Under the pieces are notes generated by a model that searched no databases, had not been told where the DNA came from, and worked only from the letters and a program-made list of their open reading frames with translations. From Gemmatimonadota bacterium (GTDB lineage Bacteria > ARS69): a stretch of DNA of 64,000 bases. Below, piece by piece: positions 1 to 9,756 of the stretch; within the stretch, counting starts at the first letter, position 1; each line of letters begins with the position of its first letter. Location: NCBI GenBank assembly GCA_030747075.1, contig JASLLL010000006.1, positions 47,774 through 111,773 on the forward strand. The letters are read 5' to 3'. The position numbers and the translations under genes were made by a program.

Positions 1-2
1 CG

Positions 3-1781
3 CTGGCCGAGCATCCGCTCATCGACATCTTGGTGGATGACGGGAGTGACCGTACGGTAGGGGCGGTGCTCACGGATCTGCTCGACCAGGGAGTCGGGTC
101 GGTGGAAGTGGCCGCGCCTGCGGAGGGCGGTCCCCGGGTTCGTATCAGGGCCGCGGCGTGGGACACCGAGGACCCGGCCTACCGGCGGATTCTCCTCTGG
201 GTCGCGGAAGTCCCGCTGAAGGAACCGGTTCCCGAGGCTTCCATTGGGGAGGAGACGGCTTCCCGCGCAAAGGAAGGCACGCCCCCCCCGGGACAGGGTA
301 GGATGGGGCGGTCCTCGAAAGAGGAGGTCGCTCCCGTGCAGGACAGCTTGATTGAAGCGGACGCTCCCGCCATCCGGGTGGTTCTTCTGGGTGCCGGTGA
401 CAACGAGATTCCCGCGCTCCGGTTGCTCTACCGGGTTCGCCGCATGGCCATCGCCATGGTCTTTGACCCCGACGCGGAGGCTCCCGGGCTTTCGCTGGCG
501 CAGGATCTGGGCATTCCCGCGATCTCCGGAAACCTCTCCGTGACGCTGGAGACCCCGCCGGATGCGGTGGTGCTGGCACGCGACGGGTTGGAGGGTTCTC
601 TTGACTCGCTCGGGCTGAGCGCGGTGCCCCGTGTCCGTCGCGACGACCTGGAGGAGTTCCTCGTGGAACCGGACCCCTTCCTCGACCGCACCTGCGCCGC
701 GCCGGAGGTGCTGGTGGAGTCGCCGCCACAGGAACTGGCTGCGGAGGACCCCTTGCCTGCCGCACCCGGGGAACCCGCCGCGGAGGAACCTCCATCCGGG
801 GAGCAGCCCGCGAAAGGCCCGGCTCCCATGGACGAAGTCGAACGACTCGAGGCGGCGGCGGAGCTCTTGTCGGATCTTGCCCGGCTGGGCGGGCAGATTG
901 TCGACATGGGCATCGAGCGGATCGGGGCCTCTTCCGGGAGCCTCATGCTTTTCGACGAGGAAGGGGAAGCGCTTCGTGTGGTGGCGTCGCGAGGATTGCC
1001 GCCGACGGTCGTTCAGGAATCCCGGAGGCTTCGAGGCGAAGGGATCGCCGGAAGGGTGGCGGATCGGGGGGAGCCACTTCTTCTCACCGGGCAGGTCGCG
1101 GACGCGGCGTTCGATCTGGACCCCGACCGGCCGACCATTCCCTCTTCCGTGTGTGTCCCTGTTCGAACGGCCACCGGGATACTGGGTGTTCTCAACTTCC
1201 GCTCCTCACCTCTTGCGCCGGATTTGGACCGTGGCGAACTCGAAGAAGCTGCCGCGCTGGGCCGCCGGGCCGGGCCGCTTCTGGAACGCGCGCTGTTGCT
1301 GGAGCGCGCGGAGAGGGGAACCCGGGAGCATTCGCTGGAGGCGGACCTGGAGGCGATTGCCGCGTCGGGTGAGGGGCTGGCTCTCCGGCTGGAGCGGATG
1401 GCCGAGCGGTTTGCGTCCGGGCTCGGTACGCAGTCGTGCGCGATCTACTCGCTGGACCCTTCGGGTGACCGGCTTGTTCTGCGGGCGGCGGCCGGGATTT
1501 CGGCGGTTCCCGAGGGATCCGTGTCGGCTCCGGTCGGAACGGGGCTGGTGGGGTGGGCGGCGGCGGAGGATCACGCCATCGTGCTGGCTCCCGCCGCGAC
1601 CGGGGGAGGTCCGGCTCCGTTCAGTGCGGCCGCGCCACTTCGACATGACGGTCGGGTGGTTGGCGTGGTCTCGGTTGAAGGAACGGCCGTCGACACCTTC
1701 GCGGACGAGTCCCTTCAGCTTCTGGAGAGCGCGGGCACGATTCCCGGAAGGTGCATCGCTTCGAGCGACTCCCGTTCTTGA
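3..1781 (+). CDS. Rossmann-like plus tandem GAF domain protein, 5' truncated
   Basis: The frame is open to the left edge, so the N-terminus is missing; a TTG at 30 is the first possible start inside the window. About 592 residues are visible. Near residues 120-205 there is a Rossmann-like stretch with a GAGDNE turn, in the style of nucleotide- or CoA-binding domains. A low-complexity Pro/Glu/Ala linker follows. Two GAF-type modules lie at about 285-425 and 455-575, recognisable by the ASRGLP, GIAGRVAD and VCVPV ... GVLNF patterns, then GTGLVGWAA and GVVSVEG. GAF domains bind small ligands or mediate dimerisation. No kinase, cyclase or HTH output is seen, so it may act by protein contact. The stop lies 135 bp before gap on the same strand. 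Ligand and role are unknown. Confidence 0.7.
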   Translation: MAEHPLIDILVDDGSDRTVGAVLTDLLDQGVGSVEVAAPAEGGPRVRIRAAAWDTEDPAYRRILLWVAEVPLKEPVPEASIGEETASRAKEGTPPPGQGRMGRSSKEEVAPVQDSLIEADAPAIRVVLLGAGDNEIPALRLLYRVRRMAIAMVFDPDAEAPGLSLAQDLGIPAISGNLSVTLETPPDAVVLARDGLEGSLDSLGLSAVPRVRRDDLEEFLVEPDPFLDRTCAAPEVLVESPPQELAAEDPLPAAPGEPAAEEPPSGEQPAKGPAPMDEVERLEAAAELLSDLARLGGQIVDMGIERIGASSGSLMLFDEEGEALRVVASRGLPPTVVQESRRLRGEGIAGRVADRGEPLLLTGQVADAAFDLDPDRPTIPSSVCVPVRTATGILGVLNFRSSPLAPDLDRGELEEAAALGRRAGPLLERALLLERAERGTREHSLEADLEAIAASGEGLALRLERMAERFASGLGTQSCAIYSLDPSGDRLVLRAAAGISAVPEGSVSAPVGTGLVGWAAAEDHAIVLAPAATGGGPAPFSAAAPLRHDGRVVGVVSVEGTAVDTFADESLQLLESAGTIPGRCIASSDSRS

Positions 1782-1868
1782 CCCCCGCGGGGTCAGGAAG
1801 TAACCTCAATCGCCTTTTGAATGGGTCGCCCTCGCGCACGCGGTCGGCCCGGTCTTCACAGTTTCCGG

Positions 1869-1902
1869 GCCCTTCGGGCCGGGTCGGACGGGGCTGCGCC
1901 CC
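1869..1902 (+). promoter_or_regulatory. Two hairpins in the gap leader
   Basis: Two GC-rich inverted repeats sit just ahead of the gap ribosome-binding site. The first is GGCCC-TTC-GGGCC. The second is GGGGC-TGC-GCCCC and ends directly against the GGGAGGAA Shine-Dalgarno at 1903-1910. They could terminate the upstream GAF gene or modulate gap translation. There is no T-run, so this is only a structural observation. Confidence 0.3.
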
Positions 1903-1916
1903 GGGAGGAACTTCAC

Positions 1917-2927
1917 ATGCCAGTCAGGATCGGAATCAACGGGTTCGGTCGCATCGGCCGAAACTTCTATCGCGTCCTGATGTCCAACCCGGATGTCGAA
2001 ATCGTCGCCGCGAATGATCTGACGGACTCCGCGACTCTGGCGCACCTGCTCAAGTACGACTCGGTCCACGGTCGTCTCGGCAAGGATGTCAAAGTGGTGG
2101 ACGGGGGCATCGAAGTCGAGGGTCGCCTGCTGCGCGTTCTGTCGGAGCGGGATCCGGGGAAGCTCCCCTGGGGAGAGCTCGGTGTGGATGTCGTGGCGGA
2201 GAGCACGGGGCTTTTCACCGCCCGCGAGAAGGCCGCGCTGCACCTGAAGGCCGGCGCGAAGAAGGTGGTGATCTCCGCGCCGTCGAAGGACGCGGATGTG
2301 ATGGTCGTGATCGGCGTGAACGATGACATGGTGGATCCGGCTGGCCACGAAGTGGTCTCGACCGCCAGTTGCACCACCAACTGCCTGGCTCCCGTCGCGA
2401 AGGTGCTCCACGAGACCTGGGGGATTGAGCACGGCCTCATGACGACGATCCACGCGTACACCAACGACCAGCGGATCCTGGACTTTCCCCACAAGGACCT
2501 GCGTCGTGCGCGTGCCGCTGCGGTCAGCATGATTCCCACCACGACCGGCGCGGCGGCTGCGGTGTCCAAGGCGCTTCCGGAGCTGGAAGGAAAGCTGACG
2601 GGCATGGCCATTCGCGTTCCGGTACCGAACGGTTCGGTGGTGGACCTCACGGCGGTGCTTTCGCGCGAAACCACCGCAGAGGAAATCAACGAGGCCATGA
2701 AGTCCGCTGCCGAAGGAGAGCTTCGCGGGGTGCTGGAGTATTCCGACGAGCCGCTTGTCTCGGTGGACATCATTGGGAATCCGCACAGCTCCATCTTCGA
2801 TTCCATGTGCACGACGGTGATCGGGGGAACGCTGGTGAAGGTGGTGAGCTGGTACGACAACGAGTGGGGCTACTCCAATCGTCTGGCGGAAATGACGCTG
2901 CGCATGGCGAAGGGGATTTCCGGCTGA
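1917..2927 (+). CDS. gap: Glyceraldehyde-3-phosphate dehydrogenase, type I
   Basis: This enzyme oxidises glyceraldehyde-3-phosphate to 1,3-bisphosphoglycerate with NAD and phosphate in the cytosol (EC 1.2.1.12). The ATG at 1917 is preceded by GGGAGGAA at good spacing and gives 336 residues, the usual family length; an in-frame 32-codon extension upstream has no family resemblance. The N-terminal dinucleotide loop reads [10 protein letters not shown]. The catalytic motif SCTTNC places the nucleophile at about Cys152, and the partner His lies in [10 protein letters not shown]. The C-terminal signature [11 protein letters not shown] is intact. It is the first gene of a gap-pgk-tpiA-secG-tRNA unit; pgk starts one base after its stop. 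Identity is secure; NAD versus NADP preference is inferred from the AANDLTD loop, where Asp favours NAD. Confidence 0.97.
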   Translation: MPVRIGINGFGRIGRNFYRVLMSNPDVEIVAANDLTDSATLAHLLKYDSVHGRLGKDVKVVDGGIEVEGRLLRVLSERDPGKLPWGELGVDVVAESTGLFTAREKAALHLKAGAKKVVISAPSKDADVMVVIGVNDDMVDPAGHEVVSTASCTTNCLAPVAKVLHETWGIEHGLMTTIHAYTNDQRILDFPHKDLRRARAAAVSMIPTTTGAAAAVSKALPELEGKLTGMAIRVPVPNGSVVDLTAVLSRETTAEEINEAMKSAAEGELRGVLEYSDEPLVSVDIIGNPHSSIFDSMCTTVIGGTLVKVVSWYDNEWGYSNRLAEMTLRMAKGISG

Positions 2928-2928
2928 C

Positions 2929-4143
2929 ATGGTGTCCTCCTCTGCTCGTCGGCTGTCCGTCCGGGATCTGAACGCTTCCGGGAAGCGGGTGCTCGTCCGA
3001 TGCGACCTGAATGTGCCGCTCGCGCACGGAGCGGTGGCGGACGGGACGAGGATTCGGGCCAGCCTGCCCACCATCCGCCACCTGACAGAGGCCGGGGCGC
3101 GGGTCATCCTGATGTCGCATCTGGGTCGCCCGAAAGGCCGTGTCGTGCCGGACCTGAGCCTTGCGCCGGTGGCCGGGGAGTTGTCGCGGGAACTGGGGAT
3201 GCCGGTCGCGATGGCGCCGGATTGCGTCGGGCCGGAGGTGATGCGGCTGGCCGCCGAACTGGGCGACGGGGAGGTGCTCCTGCTGGAGAACCTGCGATTC
3301 CACGCAGAGGAGACCGCCAACGAGGAGTCCTTTGCGAAGGGTCTCGCCGCGCTGGCGGATCTGTTCGTGAGTGATGCGTTTGGGACCGCGCATCGCGCAC
3401 ACGCTTCCACGGCAGGCGCGGCCGCGCACTTTGAACAGGCGGCGGCGGGGTTTCTGCTGGAGAAGGAGCTGGCGTTTCTGGGAGGCGCCGTGACGGACCC
3501 GGAGCGGCCGTGCGTGGCCATTCTCGGGGGCGCGAAGATCAGCGGGAAGATGGATGTGCTGGAGAACCTGCTGGATCGGATGGACTCCATTCTCATTGGC
3601 GGGGCGATGGCCGGGACCTTCTTCCGGGCGCTCGGGCTGGAGACGGGGAACAGCCTCGTGGAGGAGGACCGGATCGGGCTGGCGAAGGGGCTTCTCGCAC
3701 GGGCCTCGGAGAACGGCCGGGACCTTCGGCTTCCTGTGGACGGCGTGGTGGCTTCGGCGTTTGATGCCGATGCGGATGCGTCGGTCGTCCCCGTGGGCGA
3801 GATCCCCGTGGATCGCTGGATGCTGGATGTCGGCCCGGAAACCGTGGCGGAGTACCGCAAGGTGATTCTCGGCGCGCGAACCGTCCTCTGGAACGGGCCC
3901 ATGGGTGTTTTTGAGATGGATCGGTTTGCAGAGGGAACGCTGGGCATTGCGCGTGCCATGGCCGAGGCGACGGACCTCGGAGCGACCACGATCATCGGCG
4001 GGGGAGACTCCGCCGCCGCCATTGCGAAGGCCGCGTGCGCGGATCGAGTGAGCCATGTATCGACGGGAGGCGGTGCGTCCCTTGAGTTCCTGGAGGGGAA
4101 ACTCCTTCCCGGCGTGGCGGCCCTGACGGAGGTGAACTCTTGA
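2929..4143 (+). CDS. pgk: Phosphoglycerate kinase
   Basis: It transfers phosphate from 1,3-bisphosphoglycerate to ADP, the first ATP-yielding step of glycolysis (EC 2.7.2.3). The 404 residues match the monomeric bacterial family. Hallmarks run in order: RCDLNVPL near residue 25, SHLGRPKG at the substrate site, [34 protein letters not shown], and the C-terminal nucleotide-site GGGDSAAAI. The start is the ATG one base after the gap stop. The stop TGA overlaps the tpiA TTG start as TTGA, so the two are probably translationally coupled. No anomalies were seen. Confidence 0.97.
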   Translation: MVSSSARRLSVRDLNASGKRVLVRCDLNVPLAHGAVADGTRIRASLPTIRHLTEAGARVILMSHLGRPKGRVVPDLSLAPVAGELSRELGMPVAMAPDCVGPEVMRLAAELGDGEVLLLENLRFHAEETANEESFAKGLAALADLFVSDAFGTAHRAHASTAGAAAHFEQAAAGFLLEKELAFLGGAVTDPERPCVAILGGAKISGKMDVLENLLDRMDSILIGGAMAGTFFRALGLETGNSLVEEDRIGLAKGLLARASENGRDLRLPVDGVVASAFDADADASVVPVGEIPVDRWMLDVGPETVAEYRKVILGARTVLWNGPMGVFEMDRFAEGTLGIARAMAEATDLGATTIIGGGDSAAAIAKAACADRVSHVSTGGGASLEFLEGKLLPGVAALTEVNS

Positions 4144-4904
4144 GAACGCCATTCGTATGCGGGAACTGGAAGATGCACAAGACGACGGGAGAGGCCCGGG
4201 CGCTCGCGCGGGAGATCGTGAACTCGCTTCGCGGCGGGGCCGGGGGCGTGGATGTGGTGGTATGCCCGCCGTTCACGGCACTGGCGGCGGTGGGGGAGGT
4301 GCTGGGAGGGTCCGGGGTGCGTATGGGCGCCCAGAACGCCCATTCCGCCCCGTCCGGGGCGTACACTGGAGAGGTCTCCGCGCCGATGCTGGTTGACCTC
4401 GGCTGCGATTTCGTGATACTCGGCCACTCGGAGCGTCGCCAGCTCTTCGGAGAGACCGATTCGGGTGTCCGGGAAAAGCTGGAGTCGGCTCGTGGAGCGG
4501 GCCTCGTCCCCATCGTTTGCGTGGGAGAGACCCTGGAGGAACGCGAATCAGGCCGCACCGCAGAGGTGGTGCTGGGCCAGGTGCGCGGGGCGCTGGAAGG
4601 TCTGCCGGCCCCGGAGGTCGGGAGGTTGATCCTCGCTTACGAGCCGGTCTGGGCCATCGGTACAGGGAAGACGGCCACGCCGGAAGAGGCTCAGGAGGTG
4701 CATGCGCGGATTCGCGCAGAGGTTGAAACATTGTTCGGCGAAGAGCCCGCGGGCTCCGTTCGCATCCTCTACGGAGGGAGCATGAAGCCGGACAACGCCG
4801 CGGACCTTCTGTCCCGGCAGGACATTGACGGAGGCCTGATCGGGGGGGCGGCCCTCCGGGCCAGCGACTTCACTACCATCGTGGGTGCGGCATGTACGGA
4901 GTGA
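4140..4904 (+). CDS. tpiA: Triosephosphate isomerase
   Basis: It interconverts dihydroxyacetone phosphate and glyceraldehyde-3-phosphate (EC 5.3.1.1). The 254 residues are typical. Catalytic residues are visible: Lys in GNWKMHK (about residue 11), His in ILGHSERR (about 95), and Glu in [11 protein letters not shown] (about 167). The phosphate-binding YGGSM loop is near the C-terminus. The start is a TTG overlapping the pgk stop, and the family N-terminus begins exactly there. The 3' end overlaps secG by 13 bp. The TTG start may tune its level through coupling to pgk. Confidence 0.96.
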   Translation: MRTPFVCGNWKMHKTTGEARALAREIVNSLRGGAGGVDVVVCPPFTALAAVGEVLGGSGVRMGAQNAHSAPSGAYTGEVSAPMLVDLGCDFVILGHSERRQLFGETDSGVREKLESARGAGLVPIVCVGETLEERESGRTAEVVLGQVRGALEGLPAPEVGRLILAYEPVWAIGTGKTATPEEAQEVHARIRAEVETLFGEEPAGSVRILYGGSMKPDNAADLLSRQDIDGGLIGGAALRASDFTTIVGAACTE

Positions 4905-5323
4905 TTCTCGGAGTTCATGTGATTGTCTGTCTCGGCCTGATTCTCGCCGTGCTTCTCCAGTCCTCCAAGGGCACGGGGCTCGCGGGGGGGAGCGCATTCG
5001 GCGGTGGCGCGGAGGCCACGGTGTTTGGTGGACGAGGCGCGGCCACATTCCTGTCGAAGGCCACGACCATCCTGGGGGCCTCGTTTATGGTGACCTCCCT
5101 GGTGCTGACGCTGATCGGTATCGGGGGAGGAGACGGGCCGGAGAGCATCGTCGCCCGGGAGGCGGCTCAGAACGCTCCGGTAGCGGCACCCGCCACGGGC
5201 GCGCCTCTGGGAGGCGATGGCACAGGAACCCCGGTGGCACCCTCGTTTCCGGCGCCGGGTGCGGGGAGCGGCGCGGGAGAACCCGCCTCCACCGACGGGG
5301 GAGAGAGTGCGGGCGGAGAGTAG
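4892..5323 (+). CDS. secG: Preprotein translocase subunit SecG
   Basis: SecG is the small accessory subunit of the SecYEG inner-membrane channel. The 143 residues show the expected two-helix topology: one membrane segment at about 2-22 and a second at about 53-75. Between them lies the conserved Gly-rich loop (SSKGTGL, GGSAFGG, TVFGG). The tail from about 80 onward is an Ala/Pro/Gly-rich extension typical of many SecG proteins. It starts inside the end of tpiA, and tpiA-secG-tRNA-Leu is a recurring bacterial arrangement. The tRNA begins 14 bases after its stop. Confidence 0.92.
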   Translation: MYGVILGVHVIVCLGLILAVLLQSSKGTGLAGGSAFGGGAEATVFGGRGAATFLSKATTILGASFMVTSLVLTLIGIGGGDGPESIVAREAAQNAPVAAPATGAPLGGDGTGTPVAPSFPAPGAGSGAGEPASTDGGESAGGE

Positions 5324-5337
5324 AGTCTGATCCGAGT

Positions 5338-5422
5338 GCCCGGGTGGTGAAACTGGTAAACACGCACGGTTGAGGGCCGTGTGGGGCAACCCTTGCGGGT
5401 TCGAGTCCCGCCCCGGGCACCA
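5338..5422 (+). tRNA. tRNA-Leu (anticodon GAG)
   Basis: The 85-nt cloverleaf can be drawn by hand. The acceptor stem is GCCCGGG with CCCGGGC, and the D stem is GTG with CAC. The anticodon stem CACGG/CCGTG holds loop TTGAGGG with anticodon GAG at 5372-5374. A long variable arm of the class II (Leu/Ser) type follows, then a T arm GCGGG/CCCGC around TTCGAGT. The discriminator is A and the CCA end is encoded. It reads CUC and CUU leucine codons. It lies directly behind secG and is followed by a terminator hairpin, so it is probably processed from the glycolytic transcript. Confidence 0.96.
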
Positions 5423-5430
5423 TGAGAAGA

Positions 5431-5467
5431 GGGCGGTCAGGGGAAACCCGGCCGCCCTTTCTTCGTT
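5431..5467. terminator. Intrinsic terminator after tRNA-Leu, possibly bidirectional
   Basis: Stem GGGCGG (5431-5436) pairs with CCGCCC (5452-5457), with an inner GGG-AAA-CCC. It is followed by TTTCTT. It lies between the tRNA and the convergent aminotransferase gene, so it could serve both strands. Confidence 0.6.
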
Positions 5468-5493
5468 CTGTCTGTGCGGAAGCACCCGGTGGG

Positions 5494-6816
5494 CTACTCC
5501 ACCCTGGTCAGCACATCTCTCAGACGCACCATGCCCGCATCGATCTCCGAAGGGCTGACCGCGCCGACGGAAATCCTCATCCAGCCGGTGTCTCCCTCCA
5601 TCCCGAAAGCCTGGAAGGGAAGAACACCCAGCCCGGCCTCCTCCAGCAGAAGTCGGCGGATGTCTTCGTTGGTCCGGATGTCGCGGCCCGCCACCCGCTT
5701 TCCGACCAAGTCGAATCGCACGGAGAGGTAGATGGCTCCCTGCGGCGGGATGTGCTCCACGGGACATCCGGCGGTGGCCATGTCGCCCAGCGCCAGGTGG
5801 ATGCGATCCAGACGGTCGTGCAGTTGACCGATGAAGGAGACCCGGTGCGCGGAGAGCGCGGTGCGGTCTTTCAGGAAGCGAGCCGTGGCCACTTGTTCCG
5901 CGCGCGGCGCCCAGGCCCCGTAGTGCCCGGCCATTTCCCGCATCTTCGCAATGAGATGCGGCGGTCCGGCAGCCCACCCCACGCGCAGCCCGGTGCCGCT
6001 CATGGCCTTGCTCACCGCGTCCACCAGGACCGTGTAGGGCGCCATCTCCGGGACCAGCCCCACGGGTGTGTGGTGTCTGGAGTCTCCATAGGTCAGCGTG
6101 CGGTATACCTGATCGTAGACCACATAAAGCGGACGCTGCCCGATGGCCTCCCGCCGGGAGTTCTCCCGTACGATGGCCTCGGAGATCCCGCCGAGCGCGC
6201 TTTCCGAAATGCAGGTGCCCGTCGGGTTCAGCGGCGAGTTCAGACACAGGAGGCGTGCGCGCTGAATCCACGGTTCGATGGCTTCCGCGTCCAGATGGAA
6301 GTTCCGGTCTGGAGAGACGGGAAGCGCCGTGGCGTTTGCGCCGGAGAGATAGGCGTAGTGGTGGTTGTTCCACGAGGGAACGGGATACAGCACGCAGTCC
6401 TCCGGGTCCACCACCGCCATGTAGGTGGAATAGATGAGGGGGCGCGCGCCTCCGGCCACGAGCACGCTCTCCATGGGGTACTCCAGTCCCAGATCGTCCC
6501 GGTTGAGCACACGGATCTGCTCCCGGAGTTCCGGAACGCCGTCGACGGGTGGGTAGTTGGTTTCCCCGTCGTGCAGTGCCTCTACGATGTAGTCCACCAG
6601 AGCTTCAGGAACCGGGAACTGATCCGGCCGGAAATCCCCGACCGTGAGGTTGAGCACCTGCTCTCCACGCCCCTGCATCGCGCGGATTTCGGCGGCGATC
6701 CGAAGGATGGTGGAGCCCTCTACGCGGTCCGCATACCGGGACAGGCCGGGTTGCGCGGCGTCGTCACCGGGAAGGAAGTGCGTGAGATTCCTGTCCGGGG
6801 TTTTCGAGGCGGTCAT
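5494..6816 (-). CDS. PLP-dependent class I/II aminotransferase
   Basis: This is a fold-type I PLP aminotransferase of about 440 residues. Diagnostic elements are LTVGDF and TNYPPVDG near the N-terminus, [15 protein letters not shown], and the Schiff-base lysine in [15 protein letters not shown] (about Lys270). The start is the ATG at 6816, whose ATGA overlaps the stop of the upstream acyltransferase; a longer in-frame extension is Arg-rich and unlike the family. Overall it resembles aspartate/aromatic-type aminotransferases. The substrate cannot be read from sequence. Coupling to a hexapeptide acyltransferase hints at an amino-sugar or amino-acid derivative pathway, but most sugar aminotransferases are of the DegT class, which this is not. 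Confidence 0.85.
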   Translation of the reverse strand: MTASKTPDRNLTHFLPGDDAAQPGLSRYADRVEGSTILRIAAEIRAMQGRGEQVLNLTVGDFRPDQFPVPEALVDYIVEALHDGETNYPPVDGVPELREQIRVLNRDDLGLEYPMESVLVAGGARPLIYSTYMAVVDPEDCVLYPVPSWNNHHYAYLSGANATALPVSPDRNFHLDAEAIEPWIQRARLLCLNSPLNPTGTCISESALGGISEAIVRENSRREAIGQRPLYVVYDQVYRTLTYGDSRHHTPVGLVPEMAPYTVLVDAVSKAMSGTGLRVGWAAGPPHLIAKMREMAGHYGAWAPRAEQVATARFLKDRTALSAHRVSFIGQLHDRLDRIHLALGDMATAGCPVEHIPPQGAIYLSVRFDLVGKRVAGRDIRTNEDIRRLLLEEAGLGVLPFQAFGMEGDTGWMRISVGAVSPSEIDAGMVRLRDVLTRVE

Positions 6817-7430
6817 GCGGACTCTCCATCCGGAGGACTTCCCTCCTGCTCGAGCGTGACGATCCCCTCCGCGAGTCGGTAGATGTCTCCGGTGCGAGGG
6901 CATTCCGCGCGTCCCTGATCATCGAAGGAGATGCTCTCTCCGTACCGTCCGACCCAGCCGTGATGCCGGGCGGGGCTTCCGTACACCAGCGCGAAGTCCG
7001 GGACATCCTTCGTTACGACGGCGCCGGCGCCGATCATGGCGTGCAGGCCGATCGTGATGCCGCAGACGATGGTGGCGTTGGCGCCGATGGTGGCTCCCGT
7101 TCGGATCAGCGTGGATCGGAACTCCGTTTCCGGGTCTTTCTTGAATGCGGATCTCGGGAGGAAGTCGTTTGTGAAGCACGCGTTGGGTCCGAGGAAGACA
7201 TAGTCTTCGCAGGTGACCTTGTCCCACACCGCGACTCCGTTTTTCACCGTACAGAAGTCTCCGAGGACGCCACCTCCCTCGACGAAGCTGCACTCTCCGA
7301 TGTTGCACTCCCGGCCGACGACGGCTCCCGGGAGAACATGGGCGAAGGCCCAGATGCGGGTGCCTTCTCCCACGGTGTCTGAATCGCAGAGACCGCGCGC
7401 GTGAACGAACACTCCGGCAGGACTTGCCAC
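6813..7430 (-). CDS. Left-handed beta-helix acyltransferase (WbbJ/WlbB-like)
   Basis: A hexapeptide-repeat acyltransferase of about 205 residues. Repeated turns of the [42 protein letters not shown] and [18 protein letters not shown] type build a left-handed beta-helix, ending in the [12 protein letters not shown]-terminal signature. This pattern is common in sugar N-acetyltransferases such as UDP-2-acetamido-3-amino-glucuronate acetyltransferase. The GTG at 7430 has a strong GGAGGGAG five bases upstream and gives a family-like N-terminus; an in-frame TTG at 7490 lacks one. It overlaps the aminotransferase by ATGA. Acyl donor and acceptor are unproven. Confidence 0.8.
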   Translation of the reverse strand: MASPAGVFVHARGLCDSDTVGEGTRIWAFAHVLPGAVVGRECNIGECSFVEGGGVLGDFCTVKNGVAVWDKVTCEDYVFLGPNACFTNDFLPRSAFKKDPETEFRSTLIRTGATIGANATIVCGITIGLHAMIGAGAVVTKDVPDFALVYGSPARHHGWVGRYGESISFDDQGRAECPRTGDIYRLAEGIVTLEQEGSPPDGESA

Positions 7431-7521
7431 GACTCCCTCCTCGCTGATTCCAGGACCGCCCATGGTACGCGTGAGGGCAGGGGAAGGCAACGGGTGTCGC
7501 CTCGGTGGGATGTGCTTCCGC

Positions 7522-7550
7522 TTTCCCCGGCCCGGTCTGTCTGATATCTT
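7522..7550 (+). promoter_or_regulatory. Possible rocD promoter
   Basis: TTTCCC (7522-7527), a 17-base spacer and TATCTT (7545-7550) lie in the divergent gap ahead of rocD. Match to the sigma70 consensus is partial. Confidence 0.35.
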
Positions 7551-7556
7551 GCGCTC

Positions 7557-7575
7557 CGCCCGGGAATGCCGGGCG
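7557..7575. promoter_or_regulatory. Perfect 7-bp hairpin or dyad in the rocD leader
   Basis: CGCCCGG and CCGGGCG flank the loop GAATG, just downstream of the proposed rocD promoter. It would form a hairpin at the start of the transcript or a regulator-binding dyad. Confidence 0.4.
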
Positions 7576-7610
7576 AATGCGCGCGGGCTTTGTTCGTAGG
7601 AGGGTCACTC

Positions 7611-8828
7611 ATGACCACCGGATCCACTGACCGATTCATTGATCTTGCAGACCAGTTCTCCGCCACCAACTACCACCCTCTTCCGATCGTGATTGAACGC
7701 GCGGAGGGCGTCTGGGTCTGGGACCCGGAAGGCCGTCGGTATCTGGACATGCTTGCGGCGTATTCGGCGGTGAATCAGGGACACTGTCATCCGCGGATTC
7801 TCGAGGTGCTCCGGTCTCAGGCGGAGCGTGTCACGCTGACTTCGCGTGCCTTCCACAACGACCAGTTTGGTCCGCTTTGTCAGGAACTCTGCGAGGTGGC
7901 CGGGTTCGAGAAGGTGCTGCTCATGAACACCGGCGCCGAAGCGGTGGAGACCGCCGTCAAGATGGCGCGGAAGTGGGCGTACGAGGTCAAGGGTGTGGAG
8001 CGTGATCAGGCGGAGATCATCGTGGCCGAGGGGAACTTCCACGGGAGGACGACTACCGTGATCAGTTTCTCCACGGATGAGCAGTACCGCGAGGGCTTCG
8101 GGCCATTGACGCCCGGCTTCCCGGTGGTTCCGTTCGGAGATGCGGACGCACTGGAGGCGGCGATCACTCCGCGGACGGCGGCGTTCCTTGTGGAGCCCAT
8201 TCAGGGCGAGGCGGGGATCATCATTCCGCCGGACGGATACCTGAAGCGTGTGCGGGAGCTTTGCACGCAACACAGGGTGCTTCTGATTGCCGACGAGATC
8301 CAGAGCGGACTGGGACGGACCGGGAAGCTGTTCGCGCACGAGCACGCCGGGATCCGGCCGGACGCGTTGATTGTCGGGAAGGCGCTCTCCGGCGGCTTCT
8401 ACCCGGTGAGCGCGGTGCTGGCGGACAGCGAAGCCATGGGGGTCTTCCGGCCGGGGGATCACGGATCGACTTTCGGCGGGAATCCGCTTGGCTGCGCGGT
8501 TGCCCGGGAGGCGCTGGCCGTGCTTCGCGAAGAGAACCTCGTGGAAAACTCGCGGGAGATGGGCGCGTACCTCATGGAGCGGCTGGCCGAGGTCCCGTCG
8601 GAGGTGGTGGAAGAGATCCGCGGAGTGGGGCTTTGGATCGCGATCGAGGTGAAGGAGACGGCCGGAAGCGCGCGTCCCTACTGCGAGGCGCTGAAAGAGC
8701 GCGGTATTCTCGCGAAGGAGACGCATGAGCAGGTGGTGAGGATCGCGCCGCCGCTTTGCATTACGCCGGAGGAGATCGACTGGGCGGTCCCGCTGATCGT
8801 GGAGGTACTGTCCGGGAAGAGGGGCTGA
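7611..8828 (+). CDS. rocD: Ornithine--oxo-acid aminotransferase
   Basis: It converts ornithine and 2-oxoglutarate to glutamate-5-semialdehyde and glutamate (EC 2.6.1.13), a step of arginine/ornithine degradation or proline formation. The 405 residues belong to class III aminotransferases. Ornithine-type features are NYHPLPIV near the N-terminus and [11 protein letters not shown]. The PLP lysine is in [10 protein letters not shown] (Lys257), with [12 protein letters not shown] before it and [12 protein letters not shown] after. The start ATG at 7611 follows AGGAGGG. Its 3' end overlaps the convergent EamA gene by 68 bp. The product feeds PruA, encoded at 31.7 kb. Confidence 0.93.
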   Translation: MTTGSTDRFIDLADQFSATNYHPLPIVIERAEGVWVWDPEGRRYLDMLAAYSAVNQGHCHPRILEVLRSQAERVTLTSRAFHNDQFGPLCQELCEVAGFEKVLLMNTGAEAVETAVKMARKWAYEVKGVERDQAEIIVAEGNFHGRTTTVISFSTDEQYREGFGPLTPGFPVVPFGDADALEAAITPRTAAFLVEPIQGEAGIIIPPDGYLKRVRELCTQHRVLLIADEIQSGLGRTGKLFAHEHAGIRPDALIVGKALSGGFYPVSAVLADSEAMGVFRPGDHGSTFGGNPLGCAVAREALAVLREENLVENSREMGAYLMERLAEVPSEVVEEIRGVGLWIAIEVKETAGSARPYCEALKERGILAKETHEQVVRIAPPLCITPEEIDWAVPLIVEVLSGKRG

Positions 8829-9660
8829 GAGCGCCCGCTTCGGAGAGCACCATGCCGCCGAGAATGATGATTCCGCCGAGCCACGCGGTGGGCGTCAGCG
8901 TCTCGCCGAGGAGCACCCACGAGAACCCCGCCGCGAAGAGCGGCTCCGTGGCGTAGACCAGTGCGGCGCGGGTCGGCTCCACCTTCGGCTGGTAGCGGAG
9001 TTGGAGCCAGACCACGCAGGCGGTGGCGAGAATCGCGGTGGTTGCCAGCCCCGTCAGCAGCACGGGGACGGGTTCCATGCGGGGAGTCTCGACAAGCGGG
9101 GACAAGAGGAGCGCGAGAGCCGCGGTGACCCCCAACTGCGAGACGAGAAGCCCGGCGCGGTCGTAGTCGCGGCCGTACTTCCCCAGAAGCGCGACATGAA
9201 GCCCGAAGAAGAACGCGCAGGCGATCGTCCAGGAGTCTCCCCGGTTCCATGAACCAGCCTCCGGGGCGGTGAGAATCCAGAGCCCGGGTACGGCAAGTGC
9301 CAGTCCCGCCATGGAGAGGGGGCGGGGTTTCCGGCCGGTGAGGAGCATTGACCAGACTGGAACCAGTGCGACGGAAAGTCCGGTGATGAATGCCGACCGG
9401 GCCGGCGTGGTGACGGCCAGCCCCAGCGTCTGGGTGCAGTAGCCTCCGGCGAGGACCACGCCCAGCCCGATGCCGCGAACAAGCGCCGCCCGGACTTCGG
9501 GGCCCCGGTGACGCAGGAGTGGCAGCGTGGCCAGCGTGGCCAGCGCAAACCGCATTCCCACGAACAGCAGTGGCGACGCATGGTCCAGAGAGGCCTTGAC
9601 CGCCACGAAGGTGGCGCCCCAGAGGAAGGAAACGAGGAGGAGTGCTGCGGTCGGGGGCAT
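8761..9660 (-). CDS. EamA/DMT-family membrane transporter
   Basis: This is an inner-membrane permease of the drug/metabolite transporter superfamily, about 299 residues with roughly ten hydrophobic segments in two EamA repeats. The first repeat opens with [15 protein letters not shown]; the second carries [17 protein letters not shown], a classical EamA signature. The ATG at 9660 has AAGGA about nine bases upstream, whereas an ATG three codons earlier (9669) overlaps that sequence. The substrate is unknown; family members export amino acids or metabolites. The last 68 bp overlap rocD on the opposite strand. Confidence 0.87.
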   Translation of the reverse strand: MPPTAALLLVSFLWGATFVAVKASLDHASPLLFVGMRFALATLATLPLLRHRGPEVRAALVRGIGLGVVLAGGYCTQTLGLAVTTPARSAFITGLSVALVPVWSMLLTGRKPRPLSMAGLALAVPGLWILTAPEAGSWNRGDSWTIACAFFFGLHVALLGKYGRDYDRAGLLVSQLGVTAALALLLSPLVETPRMEPVPVLLTGLATTAILATACVVWLQLRYQPKVEPTRAALVYATEPLFAAGFSWVLLGETLTPTAWLGGIIILGGMVLSEAGALSPSSRTVPPRSAGPPSRSPPA

Positions 9661-9672
9661 CAGGCGCATTCC

Positions 9673-9704
9673 TTGAGGATTTCAGGCTCCGATCGTGCTA
9701 TTAT
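9673..9704 (+). promoter_or_regulatory. Extended -10 promoter for the choice-of-anchor-B gene
   Basis: TGC then TATTAT (9699-9704) matches an extended -10 with five of six consensus bases. A TTGAGG lies 20 bases upstream. Transcription would begin near 9711, about 45 bases before the start codon. Confidence 0.5.
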
Positions 9705-9756
9705 GGACATCCTTGTACGCAATCCCGGAAATCGCAGCCATCCTGAGGAACCCAGT

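Noticed and set aside
1806-4427. An 873-codon open frame on the minus strand across gap and pgk
   Set aside because: It is antisense to two certain glycolytic genes, with Arg/Pro/Ser-rich translation and no family features; long shadow frames are expected at this GC content.
5422-6882. A 486-codon plus-strand frame opposite the aminotransferase
   Set aside because: It mirrors the minus-strand aminotransferase, has no ribosome-binding site and overlaps the terminator.
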